In this document: positions 16,328-23,596 of the stretch, in pieces
Position numbering within the stretch: the first letter of the stretch is position 1
Layout of the letters: each line of letters opens with the position of its first letter
Assembly (NCBI GenBank): GCA_016191785.1
Contig: JACPVJ010000155.1
Location: 1 to 33,620, forward strand
DNA: 33,620 nt
Direction: 5' to 3'
Source of the DNA: Myxococcales bacterium
GTDB taxonomy: Bacteria; Myxococcota_A; Polyangia; Polyangiales; Polyangiaceae
Translations under genes and position numbers: made by a program
The notes under the pieces: generated by a model
Seen by the model: the letters and a program-made list of their open reading frames with translations, nothing else
Told to the model about the DNA's origin: nothing
Databases searched by the model: none

Positions 16328-17935
16328 ATGGCCGAAGAGGGCCCGACCGCCGCCGAGACCGAGCGCAAGAAGATCACCGGGCGCGCCGGCATCGTGGCCG
16401 CGGGCACGCTGTTCAGCCGTCTGCTCGGGCTGGTCCGCGATCAGGTGCTGGCCGCGGTCTTCAGCCGCGCCGCCACCGACGCGTTCTTCGTGGCGTTCAC
16501 CATCCCCAACGTGCTCCGCCAGCTCTTGGCCGAAGGCGCGGTGCAGAACGCGGTCTTGCCGGTGCTCGCCAAGACACGCGAGCAAGAGGGCGACGCCGCC
16601 GCCCGGCGCCTGTTCCGCGCGCTGCGCGGGCTGTCGCTCTCGATCTTGCTGGTGGTGAGCGTCGCCGGCGTGCTGCTCGCGCCCCAGCTGGTCGATCTGT
16701 TCGCCGGTGGCTTCCGCGCGCACCCGGGTCAATTCGAGCGGACGGTGACGCTCACCCGCTGGGTGTTCCCCTACATCTTCTTCATGGGCACGGCGGCGCT
16801 GGGTGTGGCGGCGCTCAACGTGCACCAGCGCTTCGTGGCCACCAGCTTCGCTCCGGCGCTCTTGAACGTCGCTTTCGTGGTGTGCGCGCTGGCCCTGCCC
16901 GACCTGGTCGGCGCGCGGGGCCACGATCGCACGCTGGCGCTGGCCGCGGGCGTGCTGCTCGGCGGCGCGCTGCAGGTGGTCGCGCAGTGGCCCAGCCTCA
17001 GGGCCATCGGGTACCTGGTGACGCCGAGCTTCGAGCTCGCGCTCTCGGGCGTGCGCGAGACGCTGCGCCGGATGGGGCCGGTGCTCGTCGGCCTCGGCGT
17101 CTACTACGTGGACGTGGTGCTGGCTCGGCGCTTCCTGTCCGAGCTCGGGGTCGGCGCCCAGAGCTACTTCGGGTGGGCTCTGCGCCTATGCGATTTCCCG
17201 CAAGGCATCTTCGTGATGGCGCTGTCCAGCGCGACCCTGCCCAGCCTGGCGTTGCTCGTCGCGCGGGGCGAGCACGACGAGGTGAAGAAGACCTTCTCGT
17301 ATGGCATGCGCCTGGCGCTGTTCGTGGCGCTGGCTGCCAGCGTGCTCTTGGTGGCGCTGGCCGAGCCGGTGGTGGCGCTGATCTTCCAGCGCGGTCATTT
17401 CGACGCCGAGTCCACCCGCGAGACGGCCAAAGCCCTCGCGGCCCAGGGGCTCGGGATCTGGATGGTCGCGGCGGTGCGGCAGCTGGTCTCGGTCTACTAC
17501 GCGCTCGGCGACACCCGGACGCCGGTGCTGGTGGCGGCGCTGGATCTGGCGGTGTTCGTCGCGCTCGCCCTGTCGCTGCGGGGGCCGCTCGGGCACGTGG
17601 GGATCAGCCTGGCGGTCAGCGGCGCGAGCGCAGCGCAGATGGTGATGCTCTGGGTCGGGCTCCGCCTCAAGCTCGGCGACACGCGCTTTTTCGAGATCGC
17701 CAAGAGCGCGCTTCGCACGCTGCTCGCGACGGTGCCCGCGGCCGCGGCCGGGGTGGGCGTGGCAAAGCTCGCGGCAGTGCCCGCTGGAGCCGGCGCGCTC
17801 CGCAGCTTGGTCCCAGGTCTCGCGGCGGTCGCCGTCTACGGCGTGGTGTTCCTGGTCGCGGCCTGGCTGGTGAAGAGCGAAGAGCTCCGCGGCCTGGTCG
17901 AGGCGCTCCGTCGGCGGCGGCGGCGAAGCGCCTGA
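16328..17935 (+). CDS. murJ: Lipid II flippase MurJ
   Basis: MurJ moves lipid II across the inner membrane for peptidoglycan synthesis. The ATG at 16328 gives 535 residues, close to the usual 510-530; an in-frame TTG 12 codons upstream is less likely. The N-terminus has the MurJ/MviN pattern GTLFSRLLGLVRDQVLAAVF, ATDAFFVAFTIPNVLRQLLA and EGAVQNAVLPVLA. Hydrophobic segments follow along the whole length, consistent with about 14 transmembrane helices. The conserved RRFLSELGVGAQSYF and YALGDTRTPVLVA motifs are present. The C-terminus ends in an Arg-rich tail (RRRRRS). It is followed after 54 bp by engB. Confidence 0.93.
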   Translation: MAEEGPTAAETERKKITGRAGIVAAGTLFSRLLGLVRDQVLAAVFSRAATDAFFVAFTIPNVLRQLLAEGAVQNAVLPVLAKTREQEGDAAARRLFRALRGLSLSILLVVSVAGVLLAPQLVDLFAGGFRAHPGQFERTVTLTRWVFPYIFFMGTAALGVAALNVHQRFVATSFAPALLNVAFVVCALALPDLVGARGHDRTLALAAGVLLGGALQVVAQWPSLRAIGYLVTPSFELALSGVRETLRRMGPVLVGLGVYYVDVVLARRFLSELGVGAQSYFGWALRLCDFPQGIFVMALSSATLPSLALLVARGEHDEVKKTFSYGMRLALFVALAASVLLVALAEPVVALIFQRGHFDAESTRETAKALAAQGLGIWMVAAVRQLVSVYYALGDTRTPVLVAALDLAVFVALALSLRGPLGHVGISLAVSGASAAQMVMLWVGLRLKLGDTRFFEIAKSALRTLLATVPAAAAGVGVAKLAAVPAGAGALRSLVPGLAAVAVYGVVFLVAAWLVKSEELRGLVEALRRRRRRSA

Positions 17936-17989
17936 ACGCGGATTGTGCGTGGCGCCCGCGCCGGAGAACGTGAGAAGCTCCGCCGCATC

Positions 17990-18622
17990 ATGAGCCGTGA
18001 CGCCGGAGCGACGCTCACCACCATCAAGAGCGCCGAGTTCGTCGCCGCCGCCGGCGAGCTCGGACAGCTGCCGCCCCCGCTGGCGGTCGAGGTCGCCTTC
18101 GCCGGGCGTTCGAACGTGGGCAAGAGCAGCCTGATGAACTGCCTCTTGTCGCGCAAGAACCTGGTGCGCGTGAGCGGCACGCCCGGCTGCACCCGCACCA
18201 TCAGCTTCTTTGCCGCCGAGCTGGGCGATGGCGCGCGGCTCACGCTGGTCGACCTGCCCGGCTACGGCTTCGCCCGCCGGAGCAAGGGCGAGCGCAGCGC
18301 CTGGGCCGAGCTGATCGAGGGCTATCTCCTCGGGCGGGTCACGCTGCGGGCCGTCGTCGCGATCATCGACGTGCGTCGCGGGCTCGAGCCCGACGACCGC
18401 GACTTGCTCGAGCTCTTGGCCACGCCGTCGCGGGTCAGTCGGCCGCCGCTCACCACCTTGGTGGTGGCCACCAAGCTCGACAAGCTGCCGCTCAGCAAGC
18501 AGAAGCTCGAGCTCGAGCGGGTGAAGAAGGCGGCCGGCCTGCCGGTGCTGGGGTTTTCGGCCGAGACCGGCCACGGCCGGGACGAGCTGTGGAAGCGGCT
18601 GCGCGTGGCGGCCGGGATCTGA
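17990..18622 (+). CDS. engB: Ribosome biogenesis GTP-binding protein EngB (YsxC/YihA)
   Basis: The ATG at 17990 gives 210 residues, the normal family length; upstream in-frame codons look non-coding. The GTPase motifs are G1 GRSNVGKSS (39-47), G2 GTPGCT (63-68), G3 DLPGYG (88-93), G4 TKLD (161-164) and G5 SAE (190-192). EngB is an essential GTPase for assembly of the large ribosomal subunit. The stop directly abuts the stop of the minus-strand gene that follows. Confidence 0.95.
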   Translation: MSRDAGATLTTIKSAEFVAAAGELGQLPPPLAVEVAFAGRSNVGKSSLMNCLLSRKNLVRVSGTPGCTRTISFFAAELGDGARLTLVDLPGYGFARRSKGERSAWAELIEGYLLGRVTLRAVVAIIDVRRGLEPDDRDLLELLATPSRVSRPPLTTLVVATKLDKLPLSKQKLELERVKKAAGLPVLGFSAETGHGRDELWKRLRVAAGI

Positions 18623-19336
18623 TCACGGTGCGACGGTGAAGGCCTCGGCCTCGTCCAGCTCGCGGCCGCAGTCGCCGTAGAGCGCGAACTTGTGGGGGCT
18701 GCCGGGGATCTCGAAGCGCCACGCGGGACCCGCCTTGGCGCGGTAGTACTCGATGCGCGCCATGCGATTGCGTGGCGCGCCGGCCTGAATGGCGTGAGCC
18801 CACACTTCGGCGAAGCCGCAACGCGGCGGCTCGGGCAACGGGTCGAGCACCTGCGTCGGACACGGGTAATCGGTGACGTCGGGATCGGCGACCAGCCCTT
18901 CCTTCTTCAGGTGCACCGTCTGCTTCCCGCAGTAGTGCCGCCGAGGCAGGGTGCCCGGGTCCCGCGCCGGCTGCGGGCCCTCGCCCTCGAGGCTCTGGAA
19001 GGTGTAACGCGCGCGCCCCGAGACGTCGTTCAGGTCGATGGTGCCGTCGCTCTTCACGCCCTCGGCCCAGATGTTGCGCAAGATCTTGCGCCGCGTGACC
19101 GCCCGGGCGCCCGCGATCGACCCCAGCACGTTGACCGCGCTCGGGAACCCGACGACGCCGCCGGTGGTCGGAGGCCCGGGGGGAGCGGCCACCTCGGGCT
19201 TCGAGGCGCGCTTGGCCCAGAGTGACAGGCCGAGGCTCGCGACGAATGCCACGACGATGATCATCAGGCCCACGACGCGGTCGCGGGCGCGGTGGGCTTC
19301 GATTTCGGTAAGGAGCGCGCGCTCTGGCTCGGTCAT
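18623..19336 (-). CDS. Membrane-anchored protein of unknown function
   Basis: The ATG at 19336 gives 237 residues. A short charged N-terminus is followed by one transmembrane helix (VVGLMIIVVAFVASLGLSLW, about residues 21-40), then a Pro/Gly linker. The C-terminal 160 residues, presumably periplasmic, have paired Cys (HYCGK, YPCPT, RCGF, GDCG) and conserved-looking segments such as RRKILRNIWAEGVKSDG and CGFAEVWAHAIQAG. The topology is of a bitopic inner-membrane protein with a small disulfide-containing domain. I recognise no family. It lies between engB (convergent, no gap) and tRNA-Val (124 bp upstream of the start). Confidence 0.72.
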   Translation of the reverse strand: MTEPERALLTEIEAHRARDRVVGLMIIVVAFVASLGLSLWAKRASKPEVAAPPGPPTTGGVVGFPSAVNVLGSIAGARAVTRRKILRNIWAEGVKSDGTIDLNDVSGRARYTFQSLEGEGPQPARDPGTLPRRHYCGKQTVHLKKEGLVADPDVTDYPCPTQVLDPLPEPPRCGFAEVWAHAIQAGAPRNRMARIEYYRAKAGPAWRFEIPGSPHKFALYGDCGRELDEAEAFTVAP

Positions 19337-19460
19337 CAGACGGGGGCGACCCTATATCACGAAGTCGGATCCGCGATGGCTTGCCCTTCCGGCCCGCGCG
19401 CGCTATCTACCGCGGCTCTCGGGGCTCACCCCGGGCGAACCGGCCTCTCCGGGCCGGCTC

Positions 19461-19532
19461 GGGCGCATAACTCAGCGGTAGAGTGCGACCTTCACACGGT
19501 CGAAGTCACAGGTTCAAATCCTGTTGCGCCCA
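19461..19532 (+). tRNA. tRNA-Val(CAC)
   Basis: The 72-base gene folds into a complete cloverleaf. The acceptor stem is gggcgca/tgcgccc (seven perfect pairs), the D stem actc/gagt and the anticodon stem cgacc/ggtcg with loop ttcacac. The variable loop has five bases, and the T stem is acagg/cctgt with loop ttcaaat. The anticodon CAC reads GUG valine codons. The discriminator base is A and is followed by ccc, so CCA is not encoded. Confidence 0.95.
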
Positions 19533-19537
19533 CCCCG

Positions 19538-20059
19538 TCAGTCCCCGAACAGCTCCGAGTGTACCTCGTCCAAGATCTCTTGGGACTCGGCCCGGGGGAT
19601 CTCGAACACGCTCGACAGCGCCTCGATGGCGGCCGCCTCCGCGTGGGCCACGTGGTCGTCGACGAAGGCCACGCCCGCCGCCAGGCGAAACGCAAAGGCG
19701 CGAGCGTCCGGCGAGACGACTCGCTTGGCGCACGCGTCGAGGCGCGCGCGCCAGCCGTCGCGGGCGAGCTTCTCGTTGAAGCGGTCGAGCAGCGCCTGCA
19801 AATCGATCCCCTTCACGTGGTGCATGTCGACCACGGCCTGGAAGCTCGCGGCCAGCTGCTCGAGCTCGTCCTTCTGCACCACGCCGTCGACCGCGGCCAT
19901 CAGGAACATGGTCTCGAGGGTGCCCTCGAACTCGGCAGCCCGCGCTCCGGTCGCGTCGTCGATCACCTCGCCGGGGCGAAGGCTCTTGGCCAGTGCGTGG
20001 GCGGCTTCTCCGGCGGAGACGCCGGTCGCGATCTTTCGGAGTCGAGCTTCGAGGGCCAT
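19538..20059 (-). CDS. TerB-like (tellurite-resistance-type) alpha-helical protein
   Basis: The ATG at 20059 gives 173 residues. The protein is almost entirely helical. FEGTLETMFLMAAVDGVVQKDELEQLAASF and RLAAGVAFVDDHVAHAEAAAIEALSSVF resemble TerB-like repeats, in which paired acidic residues (DGxVxxDE, DDHVAHAE) mark metal-binding loops of the TerB fold. TerB-like proteins are common in stress-response contexts; the function here is unknown. It is the last gene of the minus-strand cluster, 22 bp after recO. It is probably not involved in tellurite resistance, because no other ter gene is present. Confidence 0.75.
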   Translation of the reverse strand: MALEARLRKIATGVSAGEAAHALAKSLRPGEVIDDATGARAAEFEGTLETMFLMAAVDGVVQKDELEQLAASFQAVVDMHHVKGIDLQALLDRFNEKLARDGWRARLDACAKRVVSPDARAFAFRLAAGVAFVDDHVAHAEAAAIEALSSVFEIPRAESQEILDEVHSELFGD

Positions 20060-20081
20060 GCCAGTGGTCCGACCATACCAC

Positions 20082-20813
20082 TCAATCGAAGCCGAGATGC
20101 GCCCGGAACCCGCGTTCGACCAGATCGAGCGCCACGTCGAGATCGTCGGGCTCGAGCGCCGTCGGCTCACCGGCGGCCGCCCGCGCCATCCGCGTCCGAA
20201 CCGGGCCGGCGAGCCGTAGCCGCGCACCCCCGCACTCGCGACAGACCAGCCCCCCGCGGGCCACGTCGATCTGGGCGGCCTGGGCCCTGGGGCAGGGTTT
20301 CCCACACGAAACGCAGCGCTCGAGATCCAGTCCCCAGCCGAAGGCCGAGAGCAGCGCGAGCCCCGCCTGGGCCAGCTCGGTCCGCGCCGAGAGCGTGCCG
20401 TTGGGCGCGTCGAGACGCGCGAGCAGCGACTCGAGCGCGCGCCACACTTCCGGCTCGGGGGTCCGCGGCGGCGACGCCCGTCGCACCCAGCCCAGGGCGC
20501 GCCCGGCGGCCTCCATCCGATCGAGGCTGGCGATCACGCGCGTGCGTGGCGTCTCGATCTTGGACTCTCGCAGCGCCATCAGCTCGGAGGTCGCGCGCTC
20601 GTCCAGACGCATCGACAGCGTGTGCATCGGCTCGAGCACGCCGCCGAAGCGCCGCTGGCTCTTGCGGGCGCCGCGCGCGAGGGCGCTGACCTTTCCCATC
20701 GACTCGGTGAAGAGCGTGAGCACCAGGTCGCTGTCGCCGAAGTCGACGCGTCGGACCACCAGCGCGCGCGTGGTGTGGCTGCGGGTCGCGATGCGGGAGC
20801 GAGCCGTCGCCAC
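20082..20813 (-). CDS. recO: DNA repair protein RecO
   Basis: The GTG at 20813, two bases after the stop of the RodZ-like gene, gives 243 residues, the usual length; upstream in-frame codons overlap that gene. The N-terminal OB fold shows TTRALVVRRVDFGDSDLVLT, LFTESMGKVSALARGARKS and RFGGVLEP. The C-terminal zinc site is CVSCGKPC and CRECG (Cys167, 170, 191, 194, with an extra Cys174). RecO works with RecF and RecR in loading RecA at gaps. It is part of a six-gene minus-strand cluster. Confidence 0.93.
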   Translation of the reverse strand: MATARSRIATRSHTTRALVVRRVDFGDSDLVLTLFTESMGKVSALARGARKSQRRFGGVLEPMHTLSMRLDERATSELMALRESKIETPRTRVIASLDRMEAAGRALGWVRRASPPRTPEPEVWRALESLLARLDAPNGTLSARTELAQAGLALLSAFGWGLDLERCVSCGKPCPRAQAAQIDVARGGLVCRECGGARLRLAGPVRTRMARAAAGEPTALEPDDLDVALDLVERGFRAHLGFD

Positions 20814-20815
20814 GA

Positions 20816-21247
20816 TCAGGCGTGGGTCGACGCTGCGGACACGGCGCTCAGCTCTTGCGGCATGTCGTCGCCGCGGGGCTTCAGCACGATGCTGAGCGCG
20901 AGCGTGAACAGGATCAGCAGCAAGACGAACGCGAGCGCGACGCCGTACCGACGGCCGCGCGCCGGGCGGACCGCCGGGTTGCTGGTCGAGAGCGGCAGGG
21001 GCGTCACCCACGCGACGCGCCGGCTCGCGGTGTAGCGCGCGAGCGCCTCTTCGGGCTCGAGGTCCACCGCGCGCGCGTAGGACTTGAGAAAGCCGCGCAC
21101 GAAGACCTCGCCGGGCAGCTCGTCGAAGCGATCGGACTCGATGCGCTCGATGCTGGACATCGGCACGCGCGTTGCGCGGCTGATTTCCTCGGCGCTCATC
21201 CGCTTCTCCAAGCGGTGTCGCCGCAGGAGCTGTCCCACGGTCTCCAT
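20816..21247 (-). CDS. RodZ-like HTH membrane protein lacking the usual C-terminal domain
   Basis: The 143-residue protein starts with a RodZ-type helix-turn-helix (METVGQLLRRHRLEKRMSAEEISRATRVPMSSIERIE, then GEVFVRGFLKSYARAVDLEP, residues 1-65). A linker and one transmembrane helix (YGVALAFVLLLILFTLALSI, about 101-120) follow. Only about 20 residues come after the helix, so the periplasmic domain of full-length RodZ is absent. RodZ links MreB to the cell wall machinery through the HTH domain; the short form could keep that part only. Gene order TPR lipoprotein-RodZ resembles the pilF-rodZ order of gammaproteobacteria. It sits 15 bp after the TPR gene and 2 bp before recO. Confidence 0.85.
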   Translation of the reverse strand: METVGQLLRRHRLEKRMSAEEISRATRVPMSSIERIESDRFDELPGEVFVRGFLKSYARAVDLEPEEALARYTASRRVAWVTPLPLSTSNPAVRPARGRRYGVALAFVLLLILFTLALSIVLKPRGDDMPQELSAVSAASTHA

Positions 21248-21262
21248 GACGAGGCCGAGAGC

Positions 21263-22063
21263 CTACTTGAGATTAGCCAGGATGGCGCTGCATTCTTTGC
21301 CCGCCGCCGAGGTGGGCGAGAGCTCTTTGCAGCGGCGCAGATCCGCCGCTGCGTCGGCCCCGCGTCCGACTTTCACCAGCACCCGACCGCGCCCCAAGTA
21401 CGCGTCCTGCAAGCCCTTGCAGGCGGGCGACTCGGTATCGAGGGCGCGCGAGTAGGCCTCGACCGCCTCGGTGAGCTGCTTCTTCCGCTCGTGGGCCACA
21501 CCTAGGCGGAAGTTGCCCACGCAAAACAGGGGTTGCGCGGCCACGCTGCGGGACAAGGCGTCGATGGCGGCGTCGAGCTTGCCCTTCTCGAGGTAGGCCC
21601 AACCCAGATTTCCCCAAGCATTCTCGGGCGTCTGGTACAGCATGTCTTCCGAGAGAGGCTTCAGCACGCCGATCGCGTCGTCGTACTTCTTCGAGTGGAT
21701 GAGCACCACGCCGAGGGTGTTCTTGGCTTCCCGGAAGTCCGGCTTCGCTCGGAGCGACGCCCGCGCGTACTTCTCGGCCGCCGGGAGGCGGCACTCGTCT
21801 TTGGGCGTACTGCACATCGCCAGGTAGATCAGGGCGACCAGGTGCGCGGCCTCGTGGTTGTCCTCGTTCAGCTCCACCGCCTTGATGGCGTGCTCCAGGG
21901 CCTGGCGCGGGTTCTTTTGCCTGAGAAACGTGTCCCGAGCGATGTCGTACTCGCCCTCGCTCATCCGCTCGGGATCCCCGTTGCCCGGCGAGTTGGCTCC
22001 GCCGCCGAGGCAGCCGCCCACACCCAGGGCCAGGCTGACGACCGCGAGCCTTCGAATCGACAT
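21263..22063 (-). CDS. TPR lipoprotein, PilF/PilW/Tgl-like pilotin candidate
   Basis: The ATG at 22063 gives 266 residues with a signal peptide and lipobox GVGGC (Cys18). About five to six TPR units follow, including ALEHAIKAVELNEDNHEAAH, AEKYARASLRAKPDFREAKN, NAWGNLGWAYLEKGKLDAAI and AYSRALDTES. Size, lipidation and TPR content match PilF/PilW pilotins and Myxococcus Tgl, which assemble the PilQ secretin of type IV pili. The adjacent RodZ-like gene supports this, since pilF and rodZ are neighbours in other bacteria. No pilQ is in this window, so the role is inferred. Confidence 0.8.
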   Translation of the reverse strand: MSIRRLAVVSLALGVGGCLGGGANSPGNGDPERMSEGEYDIARDTFLRQKNPRQALEHAIKAVELNEDNHEAAHLVALIYLAMCSTPKDECRLPAAEKYARASLRAKPDFREAKNTLGVVLIHSKKYDDAIGVLKPLSEDMLYQTPENAWGNLGWAYLEKGKLDAAIDALSRSVAAQPLFCVGNFRLGVAHERKKQLTEAVEAYSRALDTESPACKGLQDAYLGRGRVLVKVGRGADAAADLRRCKELSPTSAAGKECSAILANLK

Positions 22064-22102
22064 CCGCTGCGGCGATACCCCACGCCACGGTCCGAGTCAA
22101 CG

Positions 22103-22846
22103 CTAGGTCCCGGAGATCGCAGTGGTCTTCGAGGCGCTCTCGTCGTCGCCCAGGATTTGGTCTCGGACGCCGAGCAGCCCGTAGAGCTCTTGCAGCGCGC
22201 CGGGGTCCGGCAGCGCCACGGTTTCGTCGACGATCTGGACGTACCCCCGATCCCGAAGCTCTTGGACGATGCGCTTCACCGTGTCCACGTCGAGCCCCAC
22301 CCGGGCCGAGAGCTCGAGGGGCGAGACCGCGAGCTCCACCGGAGCTCGGCCCTCGCCCTCGGCGATGGCGTGGCGGGCGAGCTTGATCAACGAGACCACC
22401 ACCTTGGAGTGGGAATCGCGGAGCATCAGCACCTCGATCTGGTCCTCGGCGTCGCGCAACCTGCGGATCAGCTGCTGCAGGACCCGGCTGCCTACCGCGG
22501 CGTTGCTCGAGAGCACCTGCTGAAACGTCGAGTGGTCCAGGGCCAGGGCCACCCCGTCGGAGAGCGCCACCGCCGTCGAGTTGTGGAGCCCGCCTCGGAC
22601 CAGCGCGGACTCGCCGAAGAGATCGCCGGGCCGGAGCACGCGCAGGCCCCGCTCCATCGCCCCGACCTGCTTGATCAGGCGCACCCGGCCGGTCTGGAGG
22701 AGGTACGCCTCGACGGCCGGGGAGCCGTCGCGGAACAGGACGTCGCCCGCGGCGAACTGCCGGCCAAATCGGGCGAGCAGCCGCTCTTGCTGGTCCTCCG
22801 AGCTCGCCACGCCGGCAGTCTGCCAGCAGGTTCGAGGGATCTTCAA
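22103..22846 (-). CDS. Crp/Fnr-family transcription regulator
   Basis: The TTG at 22846 overlaps the tsaB stop (TTGA) and gives 247 residues; a GTG at 22810 (12 codons in) gives a more typical N-terminus and may be the true start. The cyclic-nucleotide-binding domain (about 27-130) has FGRQFAAGDVLFRDGSP, an AYLLQTGRVRL strand and RPGDLFGESAL. A dimerisation helix and a C-terminal winged helix (VSPLELSARVGLDVDTVKRIVQELRDRGYV) follow. At the phosphate-cassette position where Crp has Arg-Ser-Ala, this protein reads Asn-Ser-Thr, so cAMP binding is doubtful. It lies between tsaB and the TPR lipoprotein. Confidence 0.87.
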   Translation of the reverse strand: MKIPRTCWQTAGVASSEDQQERLLARFGRQFAAGDVLFRDGSPAVEAYLLQTGRVRLIKQVGAMERGLRVLRPGDLFGESALVRGGLHNSTAVALSDGVALALDHSTFQQVLSSNAAVGSRVLQQLIRRLRDAEDQIEVLMLRDSHSKVVVSLIKLARHAIAEGEGRAPVELAVSPLELSARVGLDVDTVKRIVQELRDRGYVQIVDETVALPDPGALQELYGLLGVRDQILGDDESASKTTAISGT

Positions 22847-23517
22847 CCGGCTCGGCCGCGAATCGGCGAAGGCGGCAGGTTCTGGGGGGTCGCGCCCGAG
22901 TCCCGGACGTAGAGCGGCTCGCGCACCGAGGCCTCGGGATCGCGGGCGGCGGTCAGCGCCGCGACCCCCGTCGCGTCAGGCAGGTCGGTGATCTCTGCCC
23001 GGAAGACCGCGGGCGCACCGAGCTCGGCGGCCATCTCGCCCAGGTACGTCGCGGCCGGGAAGCGAGCGGCGAGGTCTCGGAGGGCTGACGCGCGGGGCAA
23101 CGCCTCGGCCGGCGCCAGCGCCTGCCCGCCCTCGGCAAAAGCCTGGACGAAGACCTCGTCCCGGCGTGCGTCGAGGATCGCAATCCGCGGCCACCCCAGG
23201 GTCGGCGGGCACCCGGCGGCCATGGCCTCGAGGGAACCTACGCCGACCAGCGGCCGATCGAGCCCGAGGGCGATGCCCTGGGCGAACGCGATGCCGACCC
23301 GGAGACCGGTGAAGCTGCCGGGCCCCATGCCCACGCCCAGCCGGTCGATCTGAGTCTTGTGCCAGCCCGCCTCGGCCAGCACCCGGTCCAAGAGCGGCCG
23401 CAAGCGCTCGGCGTGGGCGTTCGGTTCGGCGTGGGTGGCACGCACCACCAGCCGCGGGCCTTCGGCGAGGACGACCGACCCGCGTCGCGACGAGGTCTCG
23501 ATGCAGAGCAGGCGCAC
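22843..23517 (-). CDS. tsaB: tRNA threonylcarbamoyladenosine biosynthesis protein TsaB
   Basis: TsaB is the scaffold partner of TsaD in making t6A37 of ANN-decoding tRNAs. The GTG at 23517 gives 224 residues, the usual length. Family features are LLCIETSSRRGSVVL, a HAERLRPLLDRVLAEAG helix, GVGMGPGSFTGLRVGIAFAQG and ILDARRDEVFVQAF. It heads a minus-strand cluster and overlaps the Crp/Fnr-like gene by four bases. The start faces the PLP-enzyme gene 79 bp away. Confidence 0.92.
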   Translation of the reverse strand: MRLLCIETSSRRGSVVLAEGPRLVVRATHAEPNAHAERLRPLLDRVLAEAGWHKTQIDRLGVGMGPGSFTGLRVGIAFAQGIALGLDRPLVGVGSLEAMAAGCPPTLGWPRIAILDARRDEVFVQAFAEGGQALAPAEALPRASALRDLAARFPAATYLGEMAAELGAPAVFRAEITDLPDATGVAALTAARDPEASVREPLYVRDSGATPQNLPPSPIRGRAG

Positions 23518-23596
23518 GCCGCGACGGATAGCAGCTGCCCGACGAGCTGACCAGACTGCTGCGGGCCGCGCGGGCCCGCGCTATGACGGGCCGGCC

